A DNA stretch of 64,000 nt, taken from assembly GCA_019722365.1 (NCBI GenBank), contig JADFUC010002313.1, positions 186,001-250,000 of the forward strand, given 5' to 3'. Position numbers and translations under genes: made by a program. The DNA comes from Lithospermum erythrorhizon. Taxonomy: Eukaryota > Streptophyta > Magnoliopsida > Boraginales > Boraginaceae. Below, in pieces: positions 23,401-34,003 of the stretch. The notes under the pieces are model-generated. The model was not told the DNA's origin, ran no database searches, and saw nothing but the letters and a program-made list of their open reading frames with translations. Position 1 is the first letter of the stretch. Each line of letters starts with the position of its first letter.

Positions 23401-25859
23401 TTCAGATTTTGGTAGTACATTTTCTGGTGTGCTAGCTGATGAACAAGGAAGAGTTCAAGCAATATGGGGAAGCTTCTCAACCCAGGTTTCTGTTTTTCAA
23501 TCTGACTTGTTATCTACATAATCTGGAAATGCTCTCTAACATGTCTTATGACGTCCAGCTGAAATATGGTGGCAGCTCATCTGAAGATCATCAATTCGTC
23601 CGAGGGCTTCCGATCAATACAGTCAGCCAGATTCTTGAAAAAATTGTATCTGGTGTTGATGGCCTTCCTCTTCTTATTAATGGAATTAAGAGGTCAATGC
23701 CACTTATAAGAAGTTTAGAAGTTGAACTTTACCCTATGTTGCTTTCCAAAGCTCGAAGTTTTGGTCTCAGTGATGTCTGGATCAAGGTATACAATTTATG
23801 GAGGTGTCTCTTTTTTGTCATTGATGTATCCTATGCTCCACATGCCCTATATTGATTTAATCACAAAAGAATAATCGATTCCTAGGTTCCGGGAAGAATG
23901 GATTGTTGTGTTGATTGTACTCCTGTACCTTGAAGTTACCTTGGGTATTGTCGTTTAGGGAACCACCAATTTTGTATCATGAATATCATATGTTCCTACA
24001 GATATTCATGATACTAACAAATAATACCTTTGATTGAAGTTACATGTCTTAGATTCTCTCACTTTTCTGAGCACCGCATATCTTCATATTTTCTTTGGTC
24101 AATGATTTTTACACTCCATTATGTGATAATGACACTCCACTTTAGTCTAAAAATTGATGAAAAATAACAAAGAAGTAGAGTGTTATAATCAAATTTTGGA
24201 GTGTAAAAATCATTAGCCTTTTCTTTTACTATGAAACAGTTAAATTTAAAATTGCTGCTTTAACTTAAAACAAGGGTAATTTTTGTAAGTTATATTATAT
24301 TTGGAGTTAACTGTTCTATTCTTTTCCGGATGGAGAAACTATATCTCCAGGTCAATTTAGGTTTTAATAGGCACTAATGGTAAATCACTTCTTATAGAAC
24401 AAAAAAGCAACATCTGCTCTTTCTTGAGACTTGCATTCTTCTTCCTGTTTCTTGAGCTTTCAAACCTAACAGTAGGTTTCATTTAGATAATAGGACAAAG
24501 GTTTGGTGACACTGTGAGACTGTAATGCCCAACTTGAAGTGCTTAAAGCTATGTTCTGTTTTTTGGGTTTAAGCTTATTGTACTATTTCTTGATGGTGAT
24601 ATGAAATATATAACAGTTCACTCTCTAGATGCTCTATCTGTTTCACCAATTTCAATGTTCATCTGCTGAAGTTCTTGTCAGTAACATACTTATTTTTCCT
24701 TGCGGTTCTTAATTACAGGCACTTTTGAGGAAAGATCCTGTTAGACGTCAGGTTTTGAGAGTGAAAGGTTGCTTAGCTGGGTCAAAAGCTGAAAATTTGT
24801 TGGAACATAATGATATGCTCTTGGCAATTAATAAAGAGCCAGTTACATGCTTCCGTGATATAGAAGATGCTTGCCAGGCATTAGACAAGAGTGGTGACAT
24901 TGATGGGAAACTTCATGTGACTATATTACGTCAGGTGAGACATTATTGATTTTCTTCTTCCGGAGAATGATCATGAACTATGTTGGAGCTACATTTTTGT
25001 GTTAAAGAAATATACTCTTATCAGAGTAATTGTTTATGTATTCATTACATAATTTCTCAGGGGCGTGAAATTGAACTATATGTGGGAACGGACGTAAGGG
25101 ATGGGTACGGAACCACTCACGTGATCAACTGGTGTGGTAGTATTGTACAGGATCCTCACCCAGCTGTACGTGCGCTTGGGTTTCTTCCCAGTGAAGGCCA
25201 TGGTGTATACGTGGCTAGGTAATACTACATATTAGAATCAATGACCTTGACATGTGGGTTTGTAGCATTTGTCAGAATCATGTTCTCCGACTTCAACTTG
25301 CCAGAAAGGTCAAACAATTATTTCCTTGTTTGCTAAATTCTAATGGAATCTTACTTACTGATTCAGATGGTGTCATGGGAGTCCAGTTCATAGATATGGT
25401 CTCTATGCTCTTCAATGGATTGTTGAAGTTAATGGGAAACCAACCCCTGATTTGGATGCCTTCGTTAGTGCGACAAAGGTTTGAACCTTCACCTATAAGG
25501 AAACACTCAACTGTATATGGCTGGGTTGGCATGATAATCAATATTTATCAGTTTGTGTTACAAGTTATTTTGAAGCTTCAATCTTGATGGATAAGTTGAT
25601 TTATACCTGCTGCATGCAAGTGATTTGTATGGGTTTGCTCAGCTTTTTTTCCTTCATGTTCTAATGGTGCAATTCCTTCCAGGAAATTAAACATGGAGAG
25701 TTTGTACGGATTAGAACTGTCCACTTAAATGGGAAGCCTCGAGTGCTAACCTTGAAGCAGGATTTGCACTACTGGCCAACATGGGAATTGAGATTTAATC
25801 CTGAAACTGCAGAGTGGCGCCGCAATATAATCAAAGGGCTGGATATCAATGATTTGTGA
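11419..25859 (+). CDS. DEG7: DEG7 / Do-like 7 serine protease
   Basis: Trypsin-fold DegP/HtrA protease; in Arabidopsis, Deg7 acts on the stromal side of thylakoids in photosystem II repair. Exons read here: 11419-11689, 12575-12645, 13114-13248, 13845-13903, 14629-14665, 15172-15297, 16070-16159, 16475-16540, 16621-16677, 16763-16828, 17126-17233, 18574-18654, 18834-18883, 19063-19228, 19308-19829, 20329-20511, 20585-20690, 23096-23266, 23406-23485, 23559-23786, 24719-24934, 25061-25218, 25367-25478, 25683-25859. All junctions are GT-AG and keep frame, giving 1,111 aa against about 1,097 in Arabidopsis. Active-site His86 lies in LTNRHVV and Ser201 in GGSSGSPV; the Asp is probably D124 (RYDPEAI). 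PDZ-like regions follow at ~286-375 and ~390-470, then an acidic linker (~500-625), the degenerate second protease domain (~636-890) and C-terminal PDZ-like regions (~885-965, ~990-1090). No frame damage. Introns 1, 6, 11, 17 and 20 carry duplications or transposons. Confidence 0.95.
11707..11913. repeat. Direct duplication in DEG7 intron 1
   Basis: A ~68-bp phrase around GGTGTGTCAATTCGTGACGT followed by a ATTAATGTTAATG(G)GAG motif occurs at about 11707-11775 and again at 11847-11913 (GGTGTGTCAATTCGTGACAT), a period of about 140 bp. It lies wholly inside intron 1 and does not touch a splice site. Confidence 0.75.
15552..15683. mobile_element. Possible solo LTR / TRIM fragment in DEG7 intron 6
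   Basis: The 132-bp segment starts TGTTAAG and ends CTTAACA, a 7-bp inverted TG...CA terminus as in LTRs. Inside are phrases typical of short plant LTR elements (CCAATTGGTTATAGATGG, CAACCAATGTCGGACTGG). No matching flanking duplication was found, so a truncated or old copy is possible. The following ~150 bp (to about 15860) is also unlike its AT-rich surroundings and unexplained. Confidence 0.4.
17199..17787. repeat. 265-bp tandem duplication across the DEG7 exon 11/intron 11 border
   Basis: Copy A (17199-17463) starts in exon 11 at AAAGGGGTGGTGCTCC and runs through the donor site into intron 11. Copy B (from 17464) repeats it almost exactly, including the last ~35 coding bases and the GTAGGT donor. 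Copy B has no acceptor of its own, so the parent exon should still be used. A further nested duplication of about 50 bp (GGACACGTCC(A/T)GAGAAATGG ... AACAGCAC) extends the end of copy B. Confidence 0.9.
17988..18351. repeat. 33-bp direct repeat flanking the Stowaway MITE
   Basis: ATCGTCCCTTCAAACCTATT followed by TTTAGATTTCTGA lies at 17988-18020, and nearly the same sequence (TTGAGATTTCTGA at its end) at about 18319-18351. The two copies bracket the MITE but are far longer than its TA target duplication, so they come from a separate local duplication of about 330 bp. Confidence 0.8.
18052..18250. mobile_element. Stowaway MITE in DEG7 intron 11
   Basis: Left end CTCCCTCCGTATCAAAATAG and right end CTATTTTGAAACAGAGGGAG are inverted complements, flanked by TA on both sides (18050-18051 and 18251-18252). 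Length is 199 bp with no coding capacity. This is the classical Stowaway (Tc1/mariner-derived) structure. It contains an internal direct repeat of ATAGTTGATTGTTTACAATT (near 18067 and 18101). Confidence 0.9.
21043..21341 (+). repeat. 5' LTR of the gag-only element
   Basis: Starts TGATA and ends TATCA. Compared with the 3' LTR it has scattered substitutions and an extra ~26-bp block (GAATTCTTCTATGATGGGTT region near 21157-21182), so the insertion is not recent. Confidence 0.88.
21607..22591 (+). pseudogene. Ty3/gypsy-type gag-like sequence, disrupted
   Basis: The segment 21607-21957 encodes a capsid-like gag domain ([20 protein letters not shown] ... [11 protein letters not shown]), typical of plant Ty3/gypsy retrotransposons. 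It is broken by an in-frame TAG near 21955. Homology continues ([20 protein letters not shown]) until a frame change near 22080, then [15 protein letters not shown] ... to about 22298. A zinc-knuckle-like stretch near 22396-22470 (CYCCG ... ICPLRH) lacks the usual His spacing. The product is therefore non-functional as read. Confidence 0.8.
22620..22891 (+). repeat. 3' LTR of the gag-only element
   Basis: Same termini as the 5' LTR and followed directly by the target duplicate GTTAA. It lacks the ~26-bp block present in the 5' LTR. Confidence 0.88.
24097..24218. mobile_element. MITE with 8-bp target duplication in DEG7 intron 20
   Basis: The 122-bp element has ~22-bp inverted termini: GGTCAATGATTTTTACACTC on the left and the complement of GAGTGTAAAAATCATTAGCC on the right. 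TTTTCTTT flanks it on both sides (24089-24096 and 24219-24226). An 8-bp duplication suggests the hAT superfamily, though the GG start is not the usual CAG/TAG of hAT elements. The partial DEG7 copy at 28.06 kb has the uninterrupted site (ATATTTTCTTTTACCATG), which confirms the boundaries. Confidence 0.85.
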
Positions 25860-25994
25860 ACCTAAACAGAGGCTAGGGCATCATGATGCGCCATTCGTGG
25901 ATATGATCACTCCATTGCAATTGATAATCAGTAGGAAGAGTGAATATCTGGATTTTTGAACCTAGAGATGGTTACAGTTATGCATTGAGAAACT

Positions 25995-26979
25995 ATGAAG
26001 GATGCATTTGTTGTCAGAATTGATTTGCTATTCTACAGGATAGGGAAATCCTAGAACTGAAAAGAGGTGTTAGGTTCAATCCGATGATTAATGAGAACAT
26101 GTAAGATGTGAATTCCGTGATTGTTTACTATAGCTTTTCTTGTATAAAGTATTATATACTTTATTAAAGAGATTTCTGCTGAGGGAGAAATGTTAATTAA
26201 ATCATATATACTCCCTCCCCTAAAAGATTGTCACATTTTAATTTTTTAATAGTTGAACTTTTATCATAAATATTTTTGTTTGTGTTGTATAATATTTGAT
26301 GAAAAGAACTATATCAATATATGGAAAAATTTGAAATATATTTTTATAAATTATTATATAAAAATATAAACAAATATATCTACGGTTAAAGTTTAATTAT
26401 GTTTATTTTCTGCCTTAGACAATATGTTTCATTATAAGTACATGACAAAATAAGGTTTGAAATAATAACAATAACAAGTGTAGTCATTACATAACTATAT
26501 CATTGATCTCATTCTATCACAATAATTTTGCCAGAAGAATTGATTCACTATTAATTCATTTCATTCTTTATAAGTCATATAACATCCACAAGGAAATCAT
26601 AATTAAGTGAATAATGATGATTTCTTTGTCGTTTGACACTTGATTCTATATTTTGTGATCACTTTATTTAATTATATGTCACTTACGATCACTTTGTTTC
26701 TTACCTTTTTTATTTCATTTTAATTCGTTATTACTTCATGTAGAAGGAACTTGAGAGAAAGAAAATAAATTGAACACAGATATGAATGTATGTACTTTTT
26801 ATGAAGTGACATCGAACAAATATATCCTGACTAACGAAGCATGTCAAACTATGCATGTTTACTTTAAACCAACATACTTGATATATGTAGTATATACCCA
26901 ATAGTCTTATTTGGCATTTTAAGCATATGCCAATGGGGGCTGATTTAACATAAAAAAATTGCTAAATAAAAGCAAAAAT
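25995..26979. other. Spacer between DEG7 and its partial copy
   Basis: It holds the DEG7 3' flank and about 1 kb of AT-rich sequence. A Stowaway-like left end (TACTCCCTCCCC, from about 26209) is followed by AT-rich sequence, but no clear right end was found. No coding exon could be supported. Confidence 0.55.
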
Positions 26980-29400
26980 TGGTAAATATGGGAGCTTCCA
27001 GGAGATCCAAATTGGGTCATGAACTGTATACGTCATTCAAAGTATTGAATAGCGAGAGATAGCGCTATAGTGATGTAACAGACTCAATGTCGCTACAAAA
27101 TGCCATCAGCAGACTGCATAGTTAGGCCATAGCTCTTTAACAGTGCTACAGGCGCTTTAACTAACGACATGCACTTTTGGACTTTTAGCAGAAACCCTTT
27201 GTGACCTTTTTCCCGATTCTGCAAAATACTCATTTAAATATAGTTTCCTTGGGAGGGAAGACATGTTTCTGTAGTGTTAATGTCACTAATGTAGAAAGGA
27301 ACTCATTTTCTGTCAATTACTTGAAATGTCTACAACGTGCAATAGCTGATAGTTGATCTACATTCCAAATTATTCAATTCATTTGCATTTCTTTTTTATT
27401 GTTGTCCTTCGGGATAGTTGCTGGAAAACTTATTAAAATTCTTTTATTTGCAAGGATGTTAGTATCTTTAATTTTTGTTCAAACTTTTTTCTGCAAGAGC
27501 CTGCTCTTCGACATGGAGAATACAAAGCAACTTCAAAGAGTCCATTATTTACAGATCGCGGTAACGCTTTATAAACATAAGGTGACAGTGCAATCCGCTA
27601 ATAATGTATGATTACAAAAGATTCAATGAAAGAACTTTCTAGTACGGGACTCTTAATAATAACCTGACTCTCTACAACTTTAAATTAATCTCAGTGGATG
27701 CAGTGAAGTTTATTTGAGTTTAACTCTTCTTCGTCTAGCGGGTGAGGAAAGAATGCGTCATGAAATTCCAGCAGTCCGGGATACACTTAGCCGTCGGACG
27801 AAAGTGTGGCCGTGTGAAAGCGATCATGGCTATTTCTGACGTCAGTCTGATTATTTGGAATTTATATGAAGGTGTTTTAAATCCCCAATGATTAAATCAC
27901 AAACAGGCATTAATTTGATTCTTAGGTTCAAACAATGGTTATTTGTGTTGATTAGCACTCCTTACCTTCAAGTTATCTTGATACCTTCAAGTGATATCTT
28001 TAGGTGAATACTCGACATCTTAGATTCTCTCACTTTTCTGAGCACCTCACATCTTCATATTTTCTTTTACCATGAAACAGTTAGATTTTAAAATTGCTGC
28101 CTGAACATAGAACAAAGAATTGTATGATTATATTATATTCTTTAGCAGGTTGATGTTCTATTCTTTTCCGGATGGAGAAACTATATACAAAGGTTTGGTG
28201 ACACCGTGGGACTGTAATACCCAACTTGAAGTGCTTAAAGCTATGTTCTGTGTTTTTGGGTTTAAGCTTATTGTAGTATTTCTTGATTGTGATACGAAAT
28301 ATATAACAGTTCACTCTCTAGACGCTCTATCTGTTACACCAATTTAATGTTATCTGCTGAAGTTCTTGTCAATATGCCCAATGCTTTCCTTGGGTTAATT
28401 ACAGGCGTTTAAGGAAGATCACCATTAGACGGGTTTTTGAGGGTGAAGGATGGCAACTGGGTCAAAAGCTGAAAATCTGTTGGAACATAATGATATGATT
28501 TTGGCAATTAATGAGAGCCGATTTTTGTCTTCTAGTATATAGTCTTTGCCAGGAATTAGACAAGAGTGGTGACATTGATGGGAAACTTCATGTGACTACA
28601 TTACGTCAGGTGAGACATTATTGATTTCTTCTTTCCAAGAATGATCATGAACTATGTTGGAGCTACATTTTTGTGTAATTGTTCTCAGGGGCGTGAAATT
28701 GAACTATATGTGGGAACAGACGTAAGGGGTGGGTATGATCGACTGGTGTGGTAGTACTATAGAGGAGCCTAACCCAGCTGTACGTGTAGGTTTCTTCCAT
28801 GGAAGACCATGAATTGTATACACTTTAGTTAGGTAATACTACATGTTAGAATCAATGACCTTGACATGTGGGTTTGTAGCATTTGGCAGAATCATATTCT
28901 CTGACTTTCCTTGTTAGCTAAATTCTAATAGAATTTTACTTACTGATTCAGATGGCGTCGTGCGAGTCAGAATATTCTCTGTTAACTTTCTTCAGTAGTT
29001 GTTAGAAGTAATGGAAACCAACCCCTGATCTGGACACCTTCGTTAGTGTCATAAAGGTATAAACCTCCACCTGCTGCATGCAAGTTATTCTGTATGGGTT
29101 TCCTTATCTTTTTTTCCTTTATCTTTTAATGATGCAATTCCTTCCAGGAAATTGAACATGGTGAGTTTGTCCAGATAAGAACTGTCTTCTTAAATTTGAA
29201 GCCTCCAGTGTTTACATTAAAGCAGGATTTGCACTACTTTCCAACATGGGAATTGAGATTTAATCCTCAAACTGCAGTGGCGTCATGATATAACAATTAA
29301 GGCTAGAAAAAGAGATGGTTTAACATAAATTCCCAGAGTGAATATTTGCATTTTGTAATGAGAGATGATGGTTGGTCATACATCAAAAACTATGCTGTAG
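26980..29400 (+). pseudogene. Partial tandem duplicate of the DEG7 3' half
   Basis: The block copies DEG7 from intron 17 (parent about 20754) to beyond the stop codon (parent about 25995). Matches follow in order: GGTAAATATGGGAGCTTC at 26980; exon 18 remnant at about 27499 (GAGCCTGCTCTTCGAC); intron 20 at 28000-28350; exon 21 at about 28405-28612; exon 22 at 28689; exon 23 at 28951; exon 24 at about 29149-29310. Many small indels break every exon (for example, the middle of the exon 21 copy is garbled and exon 22 loses a segment before GATCGACTGGTGTGG). Exons 19-20 are barely recognisable. Exons 1-17, with the whole active protease domain, are absent, so no protease can be made. It lacks both the gag-only LTR element and the 8-bp-TSD MITE of the parent introns. 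Confidence 0.9.
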
Positions 29401-30700
29401 AAATGTGGGCACTCTTTAGGTTAATTAAAGATGATAGGTTGTTGTGAAAATCTACGAGTTGATAGGTTGTTGTGGCGTCTCTAAGCTTTTCCTGCTGTGG
29501 CGTCGAAAATCTTTAAATTAATAAACTTTTTAAGATAATAAAAATTATCGATCCCAACCGTAATAAAGTCTTTAAATTAATACTCCATAAATTAATACAT
29601 TTCACTTTGTCAACATTATTATTATACTGAGTTTTTAAAGTAATTGTTGTCGGGTGATTTTTATCACGATTTGCAGAGTTCAATCCGTGTGATTGAAATA
29701 GAACATGTAAATATAAATCTTAAACAAGTATGTTATCGATAAGATTAGTCAAATATATCTGCCAAAGTTAGAAAATACATTTCAAACTCCATCATAAAGG
29801 TTTGAAGTACTCTATGTTGGACTAGGATTTGGTGGGGTGTGCCAGGCAGAGCAATAGTGCAACGCCCAAGCATACATGAAATCCAGATAGCAAACTTCAT
29901 CTGACAGATTTTCCCCCTTAAAAATTGAGTTAATATCATTGTATGACATTAGGTACATGCTCCGGATGGCCCGATAGAGCAGAATCTTTAAACGTCTTGC
30001 TTAAAGAAGGCCGAGAAAGGTATGAATTTTAAGACCGATGGACTTCCAAATTTATAGCACCTTCTATCAATTCATTGTCTTGGTTAAGCGATGTGGGATA
30101 TGAAAGTAACCTCAATCTTCATTCTTCTCCTCGAATCTTTGTCCTCGTAACAAAAGCAATGAACAAACCTTCTCTAATCATAAGACCCTCTCGAATAGTA
30201 GGCAAATAGTACTATGTACACCCTTCATCCCAAAAAGATTGTATAATTTTGAATTTTTCAAAATTTTAGAAATAATAATTCAATATGGAGTACTAAGTTA
30301 ATGTTGACATATTTAGCCAAATTACATGTAAGTGAATCAAACTGAAAATATTCCTAAACCCAAATAAAAAGTGTGAAACTAACTATCTTCGGCAAATAAA
30401 ATAAGCACAGAACAAAATAATAAGAGGAGTTGCTTCAATTGCTTTTGTGATTCATTGTTTTCCCTTTCTAACCAGAAGAAGAGGCACAAAGAGTAGAAAC
30501 TATTGAATCCAAGTTACTTTTAAGGAAAATGAAAATGTATCCTAGCTAATAACATAAACTGTATTTGTAATCCTGTTTTTTTTTCTAGTACAAAAATATA
30601 ATTACTCACAAGAATAACATATCTAAGTCAACTACTTTCTTTCTAGTCCATTCCTTCCTGACAAACACAATTTCTACTCCGACTCCTTCCTAAGAAAGCA
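29400..30700. other. Spacer between the DEG7 copy and the PPR gene
   Basis: No exon could be supported. Around 30080-30110 the phrase AAGCGATGTGGGATATG resembles the ends of short plant LTR elements, and near 30222 a Stowaway-like phrase (CCCTTCATCCCAAAAAGATT) occurs without a partner. A 64-codon open frame on the minus strand (29745-29939) has no recognisable domain. Confidence 0.5.
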
Positions 30701-30706
30701 AAGAAC

Positions 30707-32470
30707 CTATGCTAATATTTCGGAATATATTAAATTTGTTCCGCGATATTCATAACACTTCTCCTCGAAGAGTCCAAATAAATGATCTTTTAGTAAATGT
30801 CTTCCCACAATTTTTCCAATTGCCCAGAGTTTCTGCTCATATAAATCACTTATACCATCACATTGATGACAAGAACCAAGTGTTTCACATACTTGTTTTG
30901 CCCTTGGATGCAAGAAATCACCGACAAGAAATTCCTCGACAACTCCATTCACCTCAATGACACTGCAACCAGGTTGTTTCTTTGTTCTTGTATTCTCAAC
31001 CCGGTTTCTTACTCTCTTTGCTTCAACCTCCCATCCAGCTTCCTTATACATGTTATATGAAAGTACATGCATTCCGTAATCAGTCACTCCCATTTTAGTA
31101 AGTGCTCTCCAAATTCTGTCTCCAATATCAACATTCCCGTACGTTCTACATGAATTCAATAACGCTCCCCACACATTAGCATCCCCTCTACCAAATCCTC
31201 CCATTCTTTGTTCTATAAATTTCTCTGCTTCGGCTAACTTGCCAGATTTTGCTAACAGATCAACCACAGAGGCATAGTGTTCTAGCTTCGGTTCAATTGC
31301 AAATTCAATGCTCATTCTCTCAAAGAACTGAAGCCCCTTGTCGACTAATTTCATATGCGTACAAGCAGTAAGGATAGCAACAAACGTGGCCTCTGAAGGT
31401 TTGGTCCTACTCAATAACATCTTATCAAATAATTCAAGCGATTTCATTGAATGACCACTCAATGCAACACCAGCTATGATTGCATTCCACGCTCCACTGT
31501 CTTTATCTTTAATCCCCTCAAAAACTGATAATGCCAAATCAATGCAACCACATTTAGAGTACATGTCGACCAATGCCGTGGCCAATATGATGTTCCTTTC
31601 ATATCCACACCTCTTAGCATACTTATGAATCCAAACCCCCTGTGCCAGTGCTCCAAGATGTGCACAAGCCGTGAGAACGCTCACCAGAACCGATTCATTA
31701 GGCCTTACCCCATCTTCTTCCATTCTTCTATACAAACTCAACACCTCCTTAAAATCACTACTCCTCGAATAAGCTGCAATAATCGCACTCCACGAAATCA
31801 CATTCCTCTCACCCATCCCCTCAAACAAAGCCCTCGCACGTTCCACCTCCCCAACTTTCCCATACCCATCAATCATCGTGGTCCACAACACAACATCTGG
31901 TTCAGGAATTTCATCAAACACCTTCCGTGCCCCATCCATATCAAGATTCAATGAATAAAATTCAACCAACGCACTAGCAATAAACTGATCGCTACAAAAC
32001 CCCAATTCAACTAAATGGGCATGTACCAACAACCCCATTTTCTTCAAATCACAAGAAACCATCGAACAAGCCTTCAAAAGCGGCGTAAAAGTGTACTTAT
32101 TTGGCAAAAAACCTCTATTTGCCATCTCTTTATAGCATAAAATTGCAGATATTGCAAAATCTTGCTGCATAAATCCTCTGATCATGTTGTTGTACATGAA
32201 AGTGTTGTGGTATTGAATTTGTTGGAAAATGGCACGTGCGTAATTGAAGAAGGTGGGGTTGTTAGATGTGGCGGCGAAGGAGAGGACGGGGGCAAATGCG
32301 GAGGAGTTATGAGGGTGGTGGAGTTTGAGGATGTGGGCATGGATTTGTTTGAGATGTTTCAAAGTTGTGCATTTTATTACAAGGTTTGAGATGGTTATTT
32401 GTGTTTGGGTTGACATGTTTTTTGAATCATCCCAAGATGTTGGAATGAAGTCATAACATTCTTCCACCAT
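30707..32470 (-). CDS. PLS-class pentatricopeptide repeat protein with E/E+ tail
   Basis: Intronless frame of 587 aa. PPR proteins of this class bind organellar RNA and usually specify C-to-U editing sites in plastids or mitochondria. Alternating P, L and S repeats run from about residue 30 to 430: TFMYNNMIRGFMQQ, NKYTFTPLLKACS, QFIASALVEFYS, DVVLWTTMIDGYGKVGEVE, NVISWSAIIAAYSR, NIILATALVDMYSKCG, DSGAWNAIIAGVALSG. E and E+ motifs follow (ANVWGALLNSCRTYGN ... GCSVIEVNGVVEEFLVGDFLHP). There is no DYW deaminase domain, so a trans-acting DYW partner would be needed if it is an editing factor. The last ~55 residues after the HPRAKQ motif are unlike the usual short E+ end. Translation may start at residue 1 or at Met19 (MSTQTQ). 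No clear transit peptide can be called by eye. Site and target are unknown. Confidence 0.93.
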   Translation of the reverse strand: MVEECYDFIPTSWDDSKNMSTQTQITISNLVIKCTTLKHLKQIHAHILKLHHPHNSSAFAPVLSFAATSNNPTFFNYARAIFQQIQYHNTFMYNNMIRGFMQQDFAISAILCYKEMANRGFLPNKYTFTPLLKACSMVSCDLKKMGLLVHAHLVELGFCSDQFIASALVEFYSLNLDMDGARKVFDEIPEPDVVLWTTMIDGYGKVGEVERARALFEGMGERNVISWSAIIAAYSRSSDFKEVLSLYRRMEEDGVRPNESVLVSVLTACAHLGALAQGVWIHKYAKRCGYERNIILATALVDMYSKCGCIDLALSVFEGIKDKDSGAWNAIIAGVALSGHSMKSLELFDKMLLSRTKPSEATFVAILTACTHMKLVDKGLQFFERMSIEFAIEPKLEHYASVVDLLAKSGKLAEAEKFIEQRMGGFGRGDANVWGALLNSCRTYGNVDIGDRIWRALTKMGVTDYGMHVLSYNMYKEAGWEVEAKRVRNRVENTRTKKQPGCSVIEVNGVVEEFLVGDFLHPRAKQVCETLGSCHQCDGISDLYEQKLWAIGKIVGRHLLKDHLFGLFEEKCYEYRGTNLIYSEILA

Positions 32471-32499
32471 ATTACTAATGTTTAAAGATCAAATTGCGG

Positions 32500-33600
32500 T
32501 TTAGTTTAAGAATAATATTGTTGGTGATGAATCCTTGAAATTGGTATAAATATGTAGCTTTTTGAAACCTATATTGCTGGTCCGATTGGTTTTGGGTGAA
32601 AAAAATCGAGCTTAGGTTTTTCTTTTTTAGCGAATGGGAAAAAAATGGTCGGTTAATGTCAACCGGGCTGAGACGGTTTTTCGGTTTTGGACAGTTTCGA
32701 TTCGTTCGGTTTTAGGCCTTTCATTGGTACTCATTAACAGACATACTTGTTTTTGGATAAATTTATTTATAGTCTTTGAACTGCTAACAAAATTACTAGA
32801 TCATATGAAATAAATATAGGTATCTGATGCAATTCGTTTCTAATGTAAAACACCAAAATGAACAAAACAAGCAAAATCAAGTAATTGACAAAAAGCCTGT
32901 AAAATCACCAAAATCCAAAATATATAACAATAATATAGAGTTCGAAACTCCAAATATCAAAAATAAGAATAATAATAAAGAGTTTAAAATGTCCAAAATA
33001 CAAAGAAAATATTGAAATAATCATCGTTTAAAAGGTATATAAACAGAGAAGCTTTTAATGCTTATAGTCATAAAAATAAAATAGATATAATTCTTAAATA
33101 TAAACATGTAAAACAGATATATTAGTTAATTTTTAATATAAATGTTAAATGAACGATAGGTTATAATCGGTTTACAGCGGAGAATCAGCCGGATCGGATC
33201 CGCTCAGGCCCCAAAATGGCGGTGATCCAAAACGGTCAGATCGACGGGTTTTTATCGGCACCACTTAGGTTGGTGATTTAATCCAAAACACGACGAAGCT
33301 CTAATATTTTTGTAATCTTTTTAGAGGACTAAAATGTTATGTAAAAATAATTCTTAACAACTCACTGTCAGAATCTTTGTTTTTTCATTAATCTGAGAGT
33401 TATCTTGCAGCATTTTTGTATCACTTCTCAAAATTAATAAGGTGGACTTTGAAAATCAATAGTAGTGTACATAATTGCATTGATTTACTCACAATAGGAA
33501 CGACTAATCAAATATATAAACAAATCCTAGGGAAGAATTTAAGTTTTAACCCATATAGACAATGTTTCACCCAAAAGATAAAAATAAGAGACCGACGAAA
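32500..33600. other. Intergenic region upstream of the PPR gene
   Basis: It contains the divergent promoter side of the PPR gene and AT-rich sequence. A GC-richer patch at 33170-33260 (GGATCGGATCCGCTCAGG, AAAACGGTCAGATCGACGGG) and a CGGTTTT-rich patch at 32640-32720 stand out, but no reading frame or known element could be assigned. Confidence 0.5.
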
Positions 33601-33610
33601 ACAGGTTTTT

Positions 33611-34003
33611 CTAGGGATTGCGCAATTCCATGGAGACAGACAAGGACTTATATATCTCATATATCAACCTATTATCAAATTCCGTATTTGTCATTTTGGG
33701 TTGATTTTGCCGAACTCTAGGAATTCTCTTTGCATTATTATCACCACTAGCCCCCAAATGAAGCATCATGTTAGTATAAGCATTCTTGAATTTGCTCCAA
33801 ATCTTCACAGGTGACATCAAACGCAACTTAGGAGTTGCTACTCTAAGCTTATAATAATTCACCGCCTCGGCTCTACCCCCAAGCCTAACAACCTTGGTGG
33901 TCCTTTTCGTGCTATACACGCGCTGGCTCATCGTCCCTCTCCTGCTTTGCCCCGCCCATGACCTATTCAATCCACCATTATTGCTTAGCCTAGCAATTTC
34001 CAT
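33611..34003 (-). CDS. Small basic protein of unknown function (KVVRLGG/SPVK motif family)
   Basis: Single-exon frame of 130 aa that I do not recognise by name. It is strongly basic. Visible features are KVVRLGGRAEAVNYYKLR (about residues 37-54) and SPVKIWSKFKNAYTNMML (about 64-81), followed by a polar tail. A short minus-strand locus 5 kb away (38919-39163) shares the order KVVRxGG ... basic ... SP(I/V)K ... NAYxNMML, so this is a real local gene family and not a chance frame. A TATA box lies about 140 bases upstream of the ATG. No signal peptide or membrane segment is apparent. Function is unknown; similar short basic proteins with an NMML-like helix occur in other plants as far as I recall. 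Confidence 0.65.
   Translation of the reverse strand: MEIARLSNNGGLNRSWAGQSRRGTMSQRVYSTKRTTKVVRLGGRAEAVNYYKLRVATPKLRLMSPVKIWSKFKNAYTNMMLHLGASGDNNAKRIPRVRQNQPKMTNTEFDNRLIYEIYKSLSVSMELRNP

Noticed and set aside
29745..29939. 64-codon minus-strand frame near 29.8 kb
   Set aside because: No family resemblance, no TATA box and the surrounding sequence looks like decayed repeat.
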